In this document: piece after piece, positions 11,565-22,157 of the stretch
How positions within the stretch are numbered: position 1 is the stretch's first letter
Layout of the letters: each line of letters starts with the position of its first letter
DNA from: Nicotiana tabacum
Taxonomy: Eukaryota > Streptophyta > Magnoliopsida > Solanales > Solanaceae
Assembly: GCF_000715075.1 (NCBI RefSeq)
Contig: NC_134081.1
Coordinates: 65,801,653 to 65,865,652, forward strand
Direction of reading: 5' to 3'
DNA: 64,000 bases
Notes under the pieces: model-generated
Seen by the model: only the letters and a program-made list of their open reading frames with translations
Databases searched by the model: none
Told to the model about the DNA's origin: nothing
Position numbers and translations under genes: made by a program

Positions 11565-13005
11565 CACCAAGCGCCGAATTTAACGTCGTGAAACGATGCA
11601 AGTCAACTTTATCACTTTTCTCTCCACTTGGAGGATATGAATTGGGCACCTAACTTGGAATCAAGTTTGTGACCACGAGCGGCGGGGGGTGGTAAGCAGA
11701 GAAAAAAAGCCAAACTTTAAATTCTTCATATTGCATTTCTTGGCTTTCTTTTGAGGAATGTAACTTTGCATTTTTGAACTTTCAAATTGAAAGACGTATG
11801 GCTCTTGTCTTTCTTCTTTGCATTCTTACATGGAATCACCCGGCTCAATTCCCATATCACCATGAAATTCCAAAGTTGAAAAATGCTTGGAATGTGACAT
11901 CAAGCCTTCAAATTGAAATTATTTTCGGATTTTGTCATCCTTTTTATCCCTTGAACTAAAGTCAATTTCAACCATCTTTTCAATTAAACCGGTTTTCTCT
12001 ACTTCCAATTTCTTTTTTTGGCATCACCAACAAGCATGAAGTCTGTTTGCGGATGTTCAATTCTTAATTCCTCAAAAGAAAGCTCACTTTCTTCCTCGAA
12101 GTTAGTCTTTTCTTGAACTCTTTCCACACTCTCATGTTGTTGGGCATAATGAGCCTCAATCATTTTCATTTGATCTTCCAAGATGCAGATATTCCCATCA
12201 TTATTAGTTAGTAATTGTTTCAAGTCCTCGGATGCCAATGTGCTTCTCCTCATTTTTAAGAATGGCCTCACCATTGAGCATTAACCTCTCATTTTGATCA
12301 TTTGAGAGTTCTTCTTGATTTAGATCAAGTTCCAAAGAAGGATTTTTGCCTTCAACCTCTAAGGTAGGTTCTTGGCTATTGCCCACTTTCGAGGCTTTTT
12401 GGACCTCTAAAGCTTCAAGCATTTCTCCCATTTATGAGTTCAAACTTTCAAGTGCTAAGTGATTTTGGAGACTAGTTTCCAAAAGCTCTTCCAAGGCTTT
12501 TTGCTCTTTGTTTCCTCCTTCAAGTAGGCATCCTATCATGAGCTTGAACTCTCTATTTTTACTATGCTCAATTTCTTCCACATCCATATCCCTAAAATTA
12601 TCATCACCAAAAGTAAAATCATTATAGTGGGGGTTCGGGGAAGGGACAGACAAATAAGCAAAATTAGTCCAATGGCTATTTTTACCACCACACTTATCAC
12701 ATATACTCCACTCATGGATTTTGAGATTATGCGCATAATCTGCCCTCGAGAGAATTTAAACAATTTTTCCATGCGTGTGGTCCTCCACAATAAGAACGAG
12801 GGTCATCAAAGTATTTACAACTACCATCCAACTAATTTTCATTATGTGATGCCATTTTCCAAAACTATGAAAATACACAAGAAAAATAAACCAGAAAACA
12901 AACAAGAAAATAAACAAAGATAAGGAAATAATTACACAAATATTCACATGTTTGGACCAAAGCACGTACACTTACTTCTTAAACAACCTAAATTCGCCGA
13001 ATAGT
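11565..13005 (-). pseudogene. Internal region of Athila-like remnant F with acidic ORF fragments
   Basis: On the minus strand, downstream of an Asp-tRNA primer site, three overlapping or adjacent open stretches (12653-12432, 12431-12204 and 12274-11999) encode a Glu/Leu-rich, probably coiled-coil polypeptide. The first and second are in one reading line separated by a single stop, and the third is offset by a frameshift. The fragments include DDFR-DMDVEEIEHSKNREF near the start and FMLVGDAKKRNWK at the end. I do not recognise gag zinc knuckles, RT or integrase. The region ends on the left near a GGTGGGAG tract (about 11565), which would be the polypurine tract. Best read as the degraded product of a non-autonomous Athila-group element; the function of the acidic protein is unknown. 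Confidence 0.45.
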
Positions 13006-13023
13006 TCACCGGCAATGGCTCCA
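13006..13023 (-). other. Asp-tRNA-type primer-binding site of element F
   Basis: The complement reads TGGAGCCATTGCCGGTGA, matching the Asp-tRNA primer site TGGCGCCGTTGCCGGGGA at 15 of 18 positions. This site is typical of Athila and other Ty3-gypsy elements, and it fixes the orientation of F as minus. Confidence 0.7.
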
Positions 13024-13027
13024 ATTT

Positions 13028-14448
13028 TGATGACGTCTAAATTCACTACTAAAAGTAAATAGACAAGGTCACATGCAATATAATATACCTAACTATGAGT
13101 CGCGGTTGAATCCCACATAGAACAATATGTAGGCGATTAGGCAATATAAGAGAATTCCCGCTTATTATGCTAAGCCAAACACTAAGAAGGGTGTTGAGAA
13201 AATGTTTATAACTAATTGAGAAATTATGAACTAACCTACAAAGCAAGTAAAATGATCAATGGCTACAAGCATGGATACACGGGGCATTACACTCAAGTAA
13301 CAATCCAATATATTTCATAATTTTATAAATATGAGCGAGTTTATGTTAATTAGCCTCGGATATTAATTCTTTATTAGCTTTTTCGAATACTAACAAAACT
13401 TTCTAATTGAATTATCACTAAAATAATTAAGAGATAAAGAGCACCCGATTAAGGCTACAAGTAGTTCAATCCTATCCCTAGGTAGAATCTATAAAATGAG
13501 GGCTAACGCCTCAAGTTCTTATTAATTAATCTTTTCCAACCCCAAATTACCCTTTTCGTGATTAATTCAAAGTTAATGGGCGAGTCCTATGGTTAGGTAA
13601 TCCCTTTGGAAACATTAAAGAACAAGAATAATTAAAGAATATACTAACTCATTTCAATATTAATAAAAATTATTCAATACATAAGCACAACAAGATATTT
13701 AATCCACACTTTAAATACGAATATTCGCATAAATAAGATTCAAATATTGAAAACAATACTACACTCTTAAATGTACAATACAAAGCAAGAAAATGAAGAA
13801 ATGGATGCAAATTGGTAAGAAATTCTCAATCAAAAGCTTCAAATCTTCAAGTCTCAAGTGTGTGTGCAAGAACCCTAGATACAAAACATGTATTTGCTAC
13901 TCAAAGACTTCCAATGATATCTACCCAAATAGACTAGGTCGTGTATTAAAGGGTTTGGGGACAAAAAAAATTAGAAATTACAAAAGTGCCCAGAACTAAA
14001 GCGCGATTTTCGCATTTGCGAAGGAAAGTTCGTATTTGCGAACATTGACGTTTATGCCAACCATCGCAATTGCGGAGAAAATGGTCGCATTTGCAGAAGT
14101 TGACTGCATAGTTTGACTTTGCATTTGCGGCCCTCATTTCGTACTTGCGAACACTGCTTGCCCTAGTTGACTTCGTAATTGCGATTCACATGTTCGCATT
14201 TGCGAACATTGACTGGCATGGTTGACTTTTCAATTGCGATTCACATGTTCGCTTTTACACCTGAGGCCAATTTTCAGATTTCTGCTTTTAAGCCCTTTTT
14301 TGACTTGTTTTCGCTTGGTTTCTTCCCGATCACTTCTAAATCACATAAAATCTGTAAAATAGAAGTGAATGATATTAAACACACTATTTTATCAATCAAA
14401 CATAGCAAAAATCTAATATTAAAGATGAGATAAGTTGGTAAAATACCA
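13028..14448 (-). mobile_element. Element F 5' LTR (Athila-like)
   Basis: About 1.4 kb between the primer site on the left and the Tekay-type LTR G on the right. On the minus strand it starts TGGTATTTTACCAACTT (complement of 14448 downward) and ends GACGTCATCA before the primer site. The part near its start carries CGCATTTGCG palindromes (14010-14260). The start coordinate is the less certain end. No matching 3' LTR is visible. Confidence 0.55.
14005..14260. repeat. CGCATTTGCG palindrome cluster in LTR F
   Basis: About ten copies of CGCATTTGCG, CGCAATTGCG and TTCGCATTTGCGAA, alternating with TTGACTGCATAG-type spacers. The same motif class is found in the Tekay-type LTRs although F belongs to a different lineage. 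Confidence 0.75.
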
Positions 14449-16094
14449 GCTTATGATTGGCCCGAGGTTGACGTTTGTTGTCTTTTTGGGAAATAATTAA
14501 AGATTTAAGCTTTATTTTTTGGAATTGATTCCTATAGCTTTGTTTGATGTTATTAAGTTGATATTTACTAGATTCGATCCGGTTGGAGGTAATTTCTAAG
14601 GGAAAGGCGATTTTGGATGGTTGATTTGGGTTTGTTAAGGTAAGTATCTTTCCTAATCTTGTTGTGAGGGAATAACCCTTAGAATATGAACTTATTTGTC
14701 TAATTGGAATGTGTAAAAAGCCACGTATATGTGGAGTGACGAGCTTATATGCGGGTGCTATATATGATTTTGACCAGATTAGATTTTAAAATTCTATTAT
14801 GCCTTGTTTGGATAACGTGCTTTCTATGATTCATGTTTAAACATTATATGACTATGTGAACTTCTCTAATCACGCTAGAGATCAAGTGTAGGATTTGATT
14901 TCATGTTTGATCATAATACTTATTTTTGTAAGGCGTACCCACCTAATCGAAGTTGTAGTTGTACATTTCGCACATGCATACACCTTAGCATGATATTTTC
15001 CTCAGTCCATAGTATGTGATATGATGTCTGTTGTTCGTATACATATAGTCATGTATATGGTTTCTGTGAGATGTACTAGTTTGACAGCACGTGAGTTGTC
15101 CGTACAGTTGTTATAATTATGGCACGTGAGTTGCCCATGCAGCGTGTAGATAGGGATCCATCCCCCTAGGGTCGTCCTCTCATGTTTCTCCTTGATGACG
15201 TACATGCGGATTATAGAAACTGATCAGTGTTTGGGCTTTGTGTATCTTCTCTATATAAAGACTTCGTGGATGTATACACGATTTTACCACGTATCTTCTC
15301 TATATACTAGTTCTGAAATGTTTACGTGCCTTTCTATGCATATCTTCTCTATATGCTTCTTTACTTGATAGGATGCATCACGGCACATATCATTTCTATA
15401 TGTCAATCTGTGTATTTTGACTTTCCATTCATGCATATCTTCTATATATGCAACTATTGACGGATTATTTGATATCAAATGCACATCTTATTTATATGCT
15501 GAACCGTTAGGTTGTTTACGGTGCTTGTGCATATCTTCTCTATGTGTACTGTTGGCCTTATTTGTACCTTATGCTTAGATTTCAGTATTGTTGCTGCATA
15601 CATGTATATTTATGAACTGTACATGTATGATAAGTGAGTATCATTTGCCACTCTCGCCACTGTCTCACTGAGATTAGTCATAATACTTACTGAGTATATA
15701 GGGTTGATTATACTTATACTAAACTCTGTACTTAACTGTGCAGATCCAGGAGTCAGACCTAGCTGAGTACTGGGAGTTGTTGTTATGTTTGATACCCGAG
15801 GTAGAGCTGCATCCTAGTCACAATCCGTGGTGTCTCCTTCTTTCTTTCATTACTTTTATTATTTCAGGCAGTATATTGTATTAGCTGACTTGTAATCATA
15901 TATTAGAGCTCATGACACACTATTTTGAGTTTCTAGGGATTTGTTATATTTATTTGGTAATTATCTATGATTATTCGACTTTTAGACTCAATTATTGTAT
16001 ATTTGTTATTATTTTTTGCAATTGTTTTATGTTTGGCTTTCCTAGCAAGTGAGTTAGGCGCCATCACGGTCGATGGTGGTTTTGGGTCATGACA
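14449..16094 (+). mobile_element. LTR G, 3' part (Tekay-type)
   Basis: The plus-strand 3' half of a Tekay-type LTR. It contains the family words GACGAGCTTATATGCGGGTGC (near 14737) and GTAGAGCTGCATCC (near 15800) and ends GGCGCCATCACGG then GGGTCATGACA at 16094. No primer site follows, so this is either a 3' LTR or a solo LTR. Its start is replaced by LTR F. Two CACGTG boxes lie at 15088-15093 and 15123-15128. Confidence 0.75.
15088..15128. promoter_or_regulatory. Paired CACGTG (G-box) motifs in LTR G
   Basis: CACGTG at 15088-15093 and 15123-15128, inside repeated GCACGTGAGTTG units. CACGTG is the core bound by plant bZIP and bHLH factors. Whether they act here is untested. Confidence 0.4.
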
Positions 16095-16529
16095 ATTGCG
16101 ATCGCAAAGAAGGAATGCTACCAGGGGTATATAACGTCTAGCTTCAGGATTTTGAGCTTAGTTTTACCATTTTTTGAGTTTTGGAGAGCGAATCATGGCA
16201 ATTTTGGATAGAAATTTCATGAAAATATTGAGGGTAAGTGTTTCTAACAAGGTTTTTATTATGTATTATAATTCTCCTTAGATTATCACACATAAATCAA
16301 AGATTTAAGAAGAAAATGAAATTTTGGCTTGAAACTTAATAGAGTGTATTTTGAGGTTTTGAACATCCATTTGGACTCGAATTTGAAAACTAATCACAAT
16401 TTAGACTCGTGGGGTTATGGGCTGATGGGATCTGACGACCATGTGAGCTCGAGTTGACTTTTGTTGACCTTTTGGGGTTTCTTCAAATATCAATGTTTCG
16501 TTGATTGTGATTGCTTCCTTTAGCATTGT
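16095..16529 (+). mobile_element. LTR fragment H (Tekay-type, middle part)
   Basis: Begins GCGATCGCAAAG right after the end of LTR G. It continues with the segment that in LTR D follows the palindrome cluster (leader-like sequence, then GAGTTGACTTTTGTTGACC near 16450) and is cut by the end of LTR I at 16530. It is a remnant of an older LTR into which G and I inserted. Confidence 0.6.
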
Positions 16530-17079
16530 TGTCACGACCCCAAAATCCCACCTAGTCATGATGGCATCTAAGCCCAACATGCTAGGCCAAATAATGAATA
16601 ATACAACTCAAATGAAAGATGATCAATAACAATGAATGAGAAGGTGAAAATCCATACAATTTCACCTAGGATTGGTAGTACAAGTTACGAGCCATTACGA
16701 TTTAGCTTTATAAAGGTGGTACAAAAAATAATACAACATCTATTTTAAGTTTACAAATACAGAATTGTGAGTCCTAAACTACCAAGAACAAGTGCTAGCT
16801 TATATCTGGAACACTGTACATCTTCAATTCTAGCTTTCGTCATCCACAACAGATTAGCTCTAAGATCTGCATGCAAGGTGCAGAAGTGTAGTGTAAGTAC
16901 AACCGATCATATATACTCAGTAAGTATCCTGACTAACCTCGACAAAGTAGTAACGGGGTGTTAGCTCAAGGATACCCACTTTACATAACCTATATAGCTC
17001 AATAACATAAACATCTACCCAAAAACATTATCAAAATTTAAGCATAAAATACAGGTACAACCAATCTGCGTGGTCGACT

Positions 17080-17119
17080 CACGTGCCATAATCATAACAC
17101 CACATTGACAACTCACGTG
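17080..17119. promoter_or_regulatory. Paired CACGTG (G-box) motifs in LTR I
   Basis: CACGTG at 17080-17085 and 17114-17119 within a repeated ACTCACGTGCCATAATCATA unit; a third unit has decayed to CATGTG near 17150. Confidence 0.4.
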
Positions 17120-18104
17120 CCATAATCATAACACCATATGGAGAACTCATGTGCTGTCAACCCAGTCCATCACACAAAAGCATATATAAGAATACATGTA
17201 TACAATCAACGGGTACCAAATCACATACTCATGGACTGAGGAAACAACATGCTAAGGTGTATGCATGTGCGAAGTGTACAACTACAACTCAGATTAGGTG
17301 GGTACGCCATACAATAACATCTTGCTCAAATAGGGAATCAAGGTTTAAACATTATCTCTAACATGATTCAAGAATCTCACATAGTCATACGAACATATAA
17401 AGCATGATAGCAGGGAGGAGAATATCCAAAACAAGGCATGGTATGACCTAAAGACTACTCTAGTCATGAATTATATATAGCGCCCGCATATACGCTCGTT
17501 CTCATATTCGTTGTTTCTCACATATTCTAATTAGATGAATAAGGTCATGACCTAAGGATTATTCCCTCAACAATATTAGGCAAGATACTTGCCTCATCCG
17601 GGCTATCCCTCAACCTTGAATCGGGTAGAAACTTTGTTGTAGCCCTCCAATCATGCAATTCCAACCAATCATCAACCAAGGAAGCGATTCCAATCCATAA
17701 AGCTTCGATCTTTGAAGAACTCCCAAGAAGTCAACAAATGTCAACCCGAGTCTACATGCTTGAAATCCGGAACCAATATCAAATATTGATGAGCCATAAA
17801 CTGCCGAGTCCAAATATATGATTAGATTCCGAAATCGAATCCAAATCGGTATCCAAATTCCCAAAATACACTCTCTTAAAGTATAGGCAAACTCCAAATT
17901 TTCCTTCAAAATTTCATATTCTTAGTGTATACATACATGGGAAACAAGCTATATAATCAAATCCAAAGAGAAATCAATTACCCATAAAATAGTTGTGAAA
18001 TTCCCCTCCAAAATCGCTTCTTCTCGAGCTCCAAAACTCAAAATAGTGAAAAATGAGAAATTCCCGAATTTTTGGACAAAATATACCCCTGACCGAAATC
18101 CTTC

Positions 18105-18370
18105 ATTGTGTTCGCAGACCATTCTTCGCGAACACGGAGTACAAATCACACTGACCCTCCAGTCCTTCGCGAACGTGATAGGATCAATGCATTTGCGATG
18201 CACAACTGTACCACCCCCAAATCCTTCTTCATGTTCGCAAGACTACTTCGCGAAGGCTTAAGGCAGCTCACCTCCCCCTTCACGAACTCGGGCAATACCT
18301 CAAGAACGCGTAGGACCAAGTTTATCCTGCCTATTTCTTCTTCGTGAACACGATCCACCCTCGCGAACAT
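18105..18370. repeat. TTCGCGAAC cluster in LTR I
   Basis: Repeated TTCGCGAACACG, CTTCGCGAAGG and CATTTGCGATG words with short spacers, at the place in the LTR where D has its CGCAAATGCG cluster. Confidence 0.65.
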
Positions 18371-19058
18371 GAATTACATCAGACACCAGTAGAAATCAAC
18401 AACTCCAAACATCACAAAAATGGTCTAAAACCATCCTGGATCACACCCGAGTCCCCCAGGACCCTGTCCGATCTTACCGACAAGTCCAAATACAATATCC
18501 AAACTTATCCAAATTCTCAAAACACCACAAATAAATTAAAACCAAGAATTAAAGACCAGATCATTCTCTTAACTTCCAATCATTCTAACATTCACCGAAC
18601 GAGTCTGACTCACACATAAACATTCTGAATCACAACCGAACTTTGCACACAAGGTCAAATCAACCATTAGGACCTAACCGAGGTATCAAAACCACAATAA
18701 GATCTTGATAACACCAAAGTCAACTCCCAGCCAAACGTATGAATTCTCAAATTCTTCAAATTGCTAACTTGCAACAAATAAAGCCAAAACCTCCTACAAA
18801 CACCCGAATTCAAATCCTAACATATGCCCAAGTCCAAAATCACCATACGAATCTATTGAATCCATCAAATCAAACCTTGCGAACTCTTCCAACTTAAGCC
18901 GTCCAAATTGAGAATCACTCTCTCAAATCAATCCCGAAGCTTATCAACATCAAAATCAATCACATACACAAGTCATACTACATCATATGAAGCTATTCAA
19001 AGTCTCAAATTGACGAATAGAAATGCCAAATCTCAAAATGACTGGTCGGGTTGTTATA

Positions 19059-19368
19059 TTTTCCCCCACTTAACATATGTTCGTCCTCAAACATGCCAAG
19101 AGTCATTCCAAAGCTACCAAATAACTATATAAACACATCATACACAAACTCGTGGGTGATATCATGTCACCTCAGTCCATATAAGCCCATTAACACAATC
19201 CTGAATGAAGATTATTCAATCAACCTTGGCCTATAAGCCTTAGAACAAAATTCCAATATCTGCAATTCCATATAAGTTCCGATTCTCGCATATTTACAAT
19301 GTATAAGTCTCAACAACCTCGTCAAGCCATGACTATATTCCCAAGATATAACCACACTATGTACCACA
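19059..19368 (-). mobile_element. Element I polypurine tract and 3' internal tail
   Basis: On the minus strand this reads GAGGTGACATGATATCACCC, then GACTCTTGGCATG, GAGGACGAACATATG and TTAAGTGGGGGAAAA before the LTR. The same order occurs in the tails of D (before 7243), O (after 32588) and M (before 27251). It is cut off at 19368/19369 by LTR J. Confidence 0.75.
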
Positions 19369-20299
19369 TGTCGCGACCCAAAATCCCACCAAGTCTTGAT
19401 GGCACCTAACCCATTCTGCTAGGTAAGCCAAACAATATAAGTAACTACTATACTGAGAAACCAACAGTGCTAATGAATAAAATAAAAAAAGAATTCATTA
19501 CAACTAACCCAAGAACTAGTAGTACAAGTCATGAGTTACTATGATTTAGATTTACCAAATGGAAAAAGGAAATAAATATAATATATGTTTGAAGTTTACA
19601 TAAACATAAATGAAGTCCTAAACTACTATAAACAAATGGTAGCTTGAATCGGGAATGTAGCTACAACATTAATGCCAGCCTTCACCATCCACAAAAGCTC
19701 AACTCCAAGATCTTCATGTTAGGTGCAGAAGTGTAGTATGAGTACAATCGATCCCATATACTCACTAAGTAACTTGACTAACCTCGGTGAAGTAGTGATG
19801 AGGTTTTTAAGTCCAAAAAATACTCACTTTGAAGAACCTATGCAGCTCAATAGCATATACAATACAAAAAAGTACCCAGAAAGGACAATAAAAAAATAAC
19901 GGGTATCAATAATAAGGTGCACAACTGGGGTGGGGAAAATAGACAAGCTTTGCCAATTAAACATATCAAGCTAATACAACTTGTACCAACTACGCAAACA
20001 AAAAGGCATGTACCAAGTAGTGTGCATGCTCAAATACTCATGCATAATTGTAATGTATGTATATAACAATGATCTAATTCAATATTTATTTCCGAATACC
20101 ATTTTTATGAGTCTAACATCTCAATGTATGACGATAACTCCCATTCTACAGCAATCCCACGCTCTCCAAGTGTCCAACAACTCGCTAACAAGTCTCATAC
20201 ATGTGTAAAATGCATCAACTAGCATATGTAGATGATATGCATGGATAATACATGTAAGAACATGTGAAATGTATGACAAGAATAAAGAATGCACTTGCA

Positions 20300-20445
20300 T
20301 GATCAAGGATGTCACCCTTATACTTCACTCATCATCAATCAAGAATGCCACCCTTATACTCCACACATCATCGATCAAGAATACCACCCTTATACTCCAC
20401 CAACACATCATCTATCAAGAATGCCAACCTTATACTCCGCACATC
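20300..20445. repeat. About 34-bp tandem repeat in LTR J
   Basis: Four units containing CAAGAATGCCACCCTTATAC and CTCCACACATCATC. The overlapping 76-97 codon ORFs (20269-20602) are the repeat read in three frames and are not genes. Confidence 0.8.
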
Positions 20446-20549
20446 AACAATCAACCAGAAACTCGTCGGTTTCTCACAACATACGTGTATGCCATCAAGA
20501 GAGAAACATGAGAGGGTGACCCTAGGGGGATGGATCTATATTCACACGG

Positions 20550-20770
20550 GTCATAGACAACTCACGTGCCATAACTGCATGGACAACTTACATGTTGCAT
20601 GAACAACTCACGTACCAATAAGCATAACAACCACACGGACAACACATGTGTTGCATGAAAAATGCACGTGCCAATAATCATAGCAGCCACACGGACAACT
20701 CACGTGTTGCGCAGACAACTTATGTACCAATAAGCATAACAACCATATAGATAACTCATGTTCCATAATC
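20550..20770. promoter_or_regulatory. CACGTG repeat array in LTR J
   Basis: Intact CACGTG at 20563-20568, 20665-20670 and 20701-20706, with several decayed copies (CACGTA, CATGTT, TATGTA) in the same ACGGACAACTCACGTG-type unit. Most changes are C to T or G to A. Confidence 0.4.
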
Positions 20771-21829
20771 AATATCACATTACAATCACCGCACGATAAA
20801 GACCTCATGCCCAATCAATAAAAATATCCCAATAACCGCATGGCAGAAACCCCGTACAATAACCTCACTCCGTATTAGAGTACCATATACGGTGATGTAT
20901 GCATATGAATATGAGGTAAGCATATAAAATGCACATGGACTGAGAAATAACCATACATTGATGTATGCATATAAACAAGGGATGATCTCTAGGTAGGATG
21001 TATGGTTATATGTATGCATAACCACGTCCCAACATGTAATACATCACCCAAATGATCATCATGTAATAAATAAACATCAAAATCCATTTCACAGTCTTTA
21101 ACATGGGTAAGGAAATTAAAGTATCCATACTTCAATTAAAGGCATAACACAAGAATAGCAAGTACGAATATGTGTTCATAGCATACATGTGACTAAGTCT
21201 AAAGCAAGTATAGAAGCTCAAGAATAATTCATCATTCTAAAAATAAGGTACCATTAACCTCACATTAGCTCTAGCATGGTTTATTGTGCTCACAAAGTCA
21301 ATCAATTGAATAAAATATAGAATCAAGTAGAACACACAACCAAACAAGAATTGAGTAATCTAGAATCGACCCCGAGCATGAATACCCATGGCACATATAT
21401 ATACACTTCTCATCTCATATATAAATCACACCCCCCCCCCCAATATCAAAAATCATCAATTAGTAGGAAACATTCACTCAACCAAAGTTAGGTAAGACAC
21501 TTACTTCATTCGGGCTAGTCCAAAGATCCAAAATTGCATTTTCTTGAGAAATCACCTCTAATCGGCTCAAAGCTAGCCAAACATCAACCACGGAAGTAAA
21601 CCAATGCCATAGTAAGTAATCCCAATCAATAAAGCCTCGATCTTTGAAGAATTTTCCAAAAGTTAACAAATGTTTACCCAGGCCTACGTGCCCGAAACTC
21701 GGAACCAATGCCAAAATTTGATGACCCGTGAACTCCAGGTATTGTGTGAAAATATCCATGAAAAATTGCCCATCCCAGGTCTAGGGTTCAAAATATAAGA
21801 AATGAGATCAAAATCCCAAAAAATACGAC

Positions 21830-22070
21830 TCGGGGGTACCTTTCGCGATCGCGACAAGGCCCCCGCGATCGCGAAGCACAAAATGCGACCTGCCAACTGC
21901 CCTTCTACACGAAGTGATGCCTTAGTAGTTAATGCGTTGACCAAGCTGCCAACACTACTTGTACACGGGCATATCCATGTGATCGTGATGAACAAAGCTC
22001 CAACGCCCAAACTCTTCCTCTATGCAAACGTGGATACCATCTGCCAACACTTCGCGAATGTGTGACTGTC
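21830..22070. repeat. CGCGATCGCG cluster in LTR J
   Basis: TTCGCGATCGCGA (near 21842), CCCGCGATCGCGAAG (near 21864), CTTCGCGAATG (near 22052) and related words. The position in the LTR is equivalent to the palindrome clusters of the other elements, but the sequence variant is different. Confidence 0.65.
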
Positions 22071-22157
22071 CATGCAAACGCATAACACAAAGCCCCTAGA
22101 TCTAAACAAACACTATGAAAATGCAATTATACCTTCCCTATCGCAAAGATAATTAGA

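Larger units (their letters stand above)
16530..19058 (-). mobile_element. Element I 3' LTR (Tekay-type)
   Basis: About 2.5 kb on the minus strand. It starts TATAACAACCCGACC (complement of 19058 downward; canonical TGTAACGACCC with C-to-T type changes) and ends GGGGTCGTGACA at 16530. The start is preceded by the purine tract TTAAGTGGGGGAAAA. A TTCGCGAACACG cluster lies at 18110-18370 and two CACGTG boxes at 17080 and 17114. Confidence 0.8.
19369..22157 (-). mobile_element. LTR J, 3' part of a broken 3' LTR (Tekay-type)
   Basis: On the minus strand the LTR ends GGGTCGCGACA at 19369 and extends to 22157, where it stops abruptly inside the CGCGATCGCG-rich zone. The missing first 480 bases of such an LTR are present, inverted, at 27252-27730 (M). 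Contains a GCCACCCTTATACTCC array (20309-20440), a CACGTG-rich array (20550-20770) and a C10 tract near 21430. No primer site follows its end, so it is a 3' LTR inserted into the tail of element I. Confidence 0.8.
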
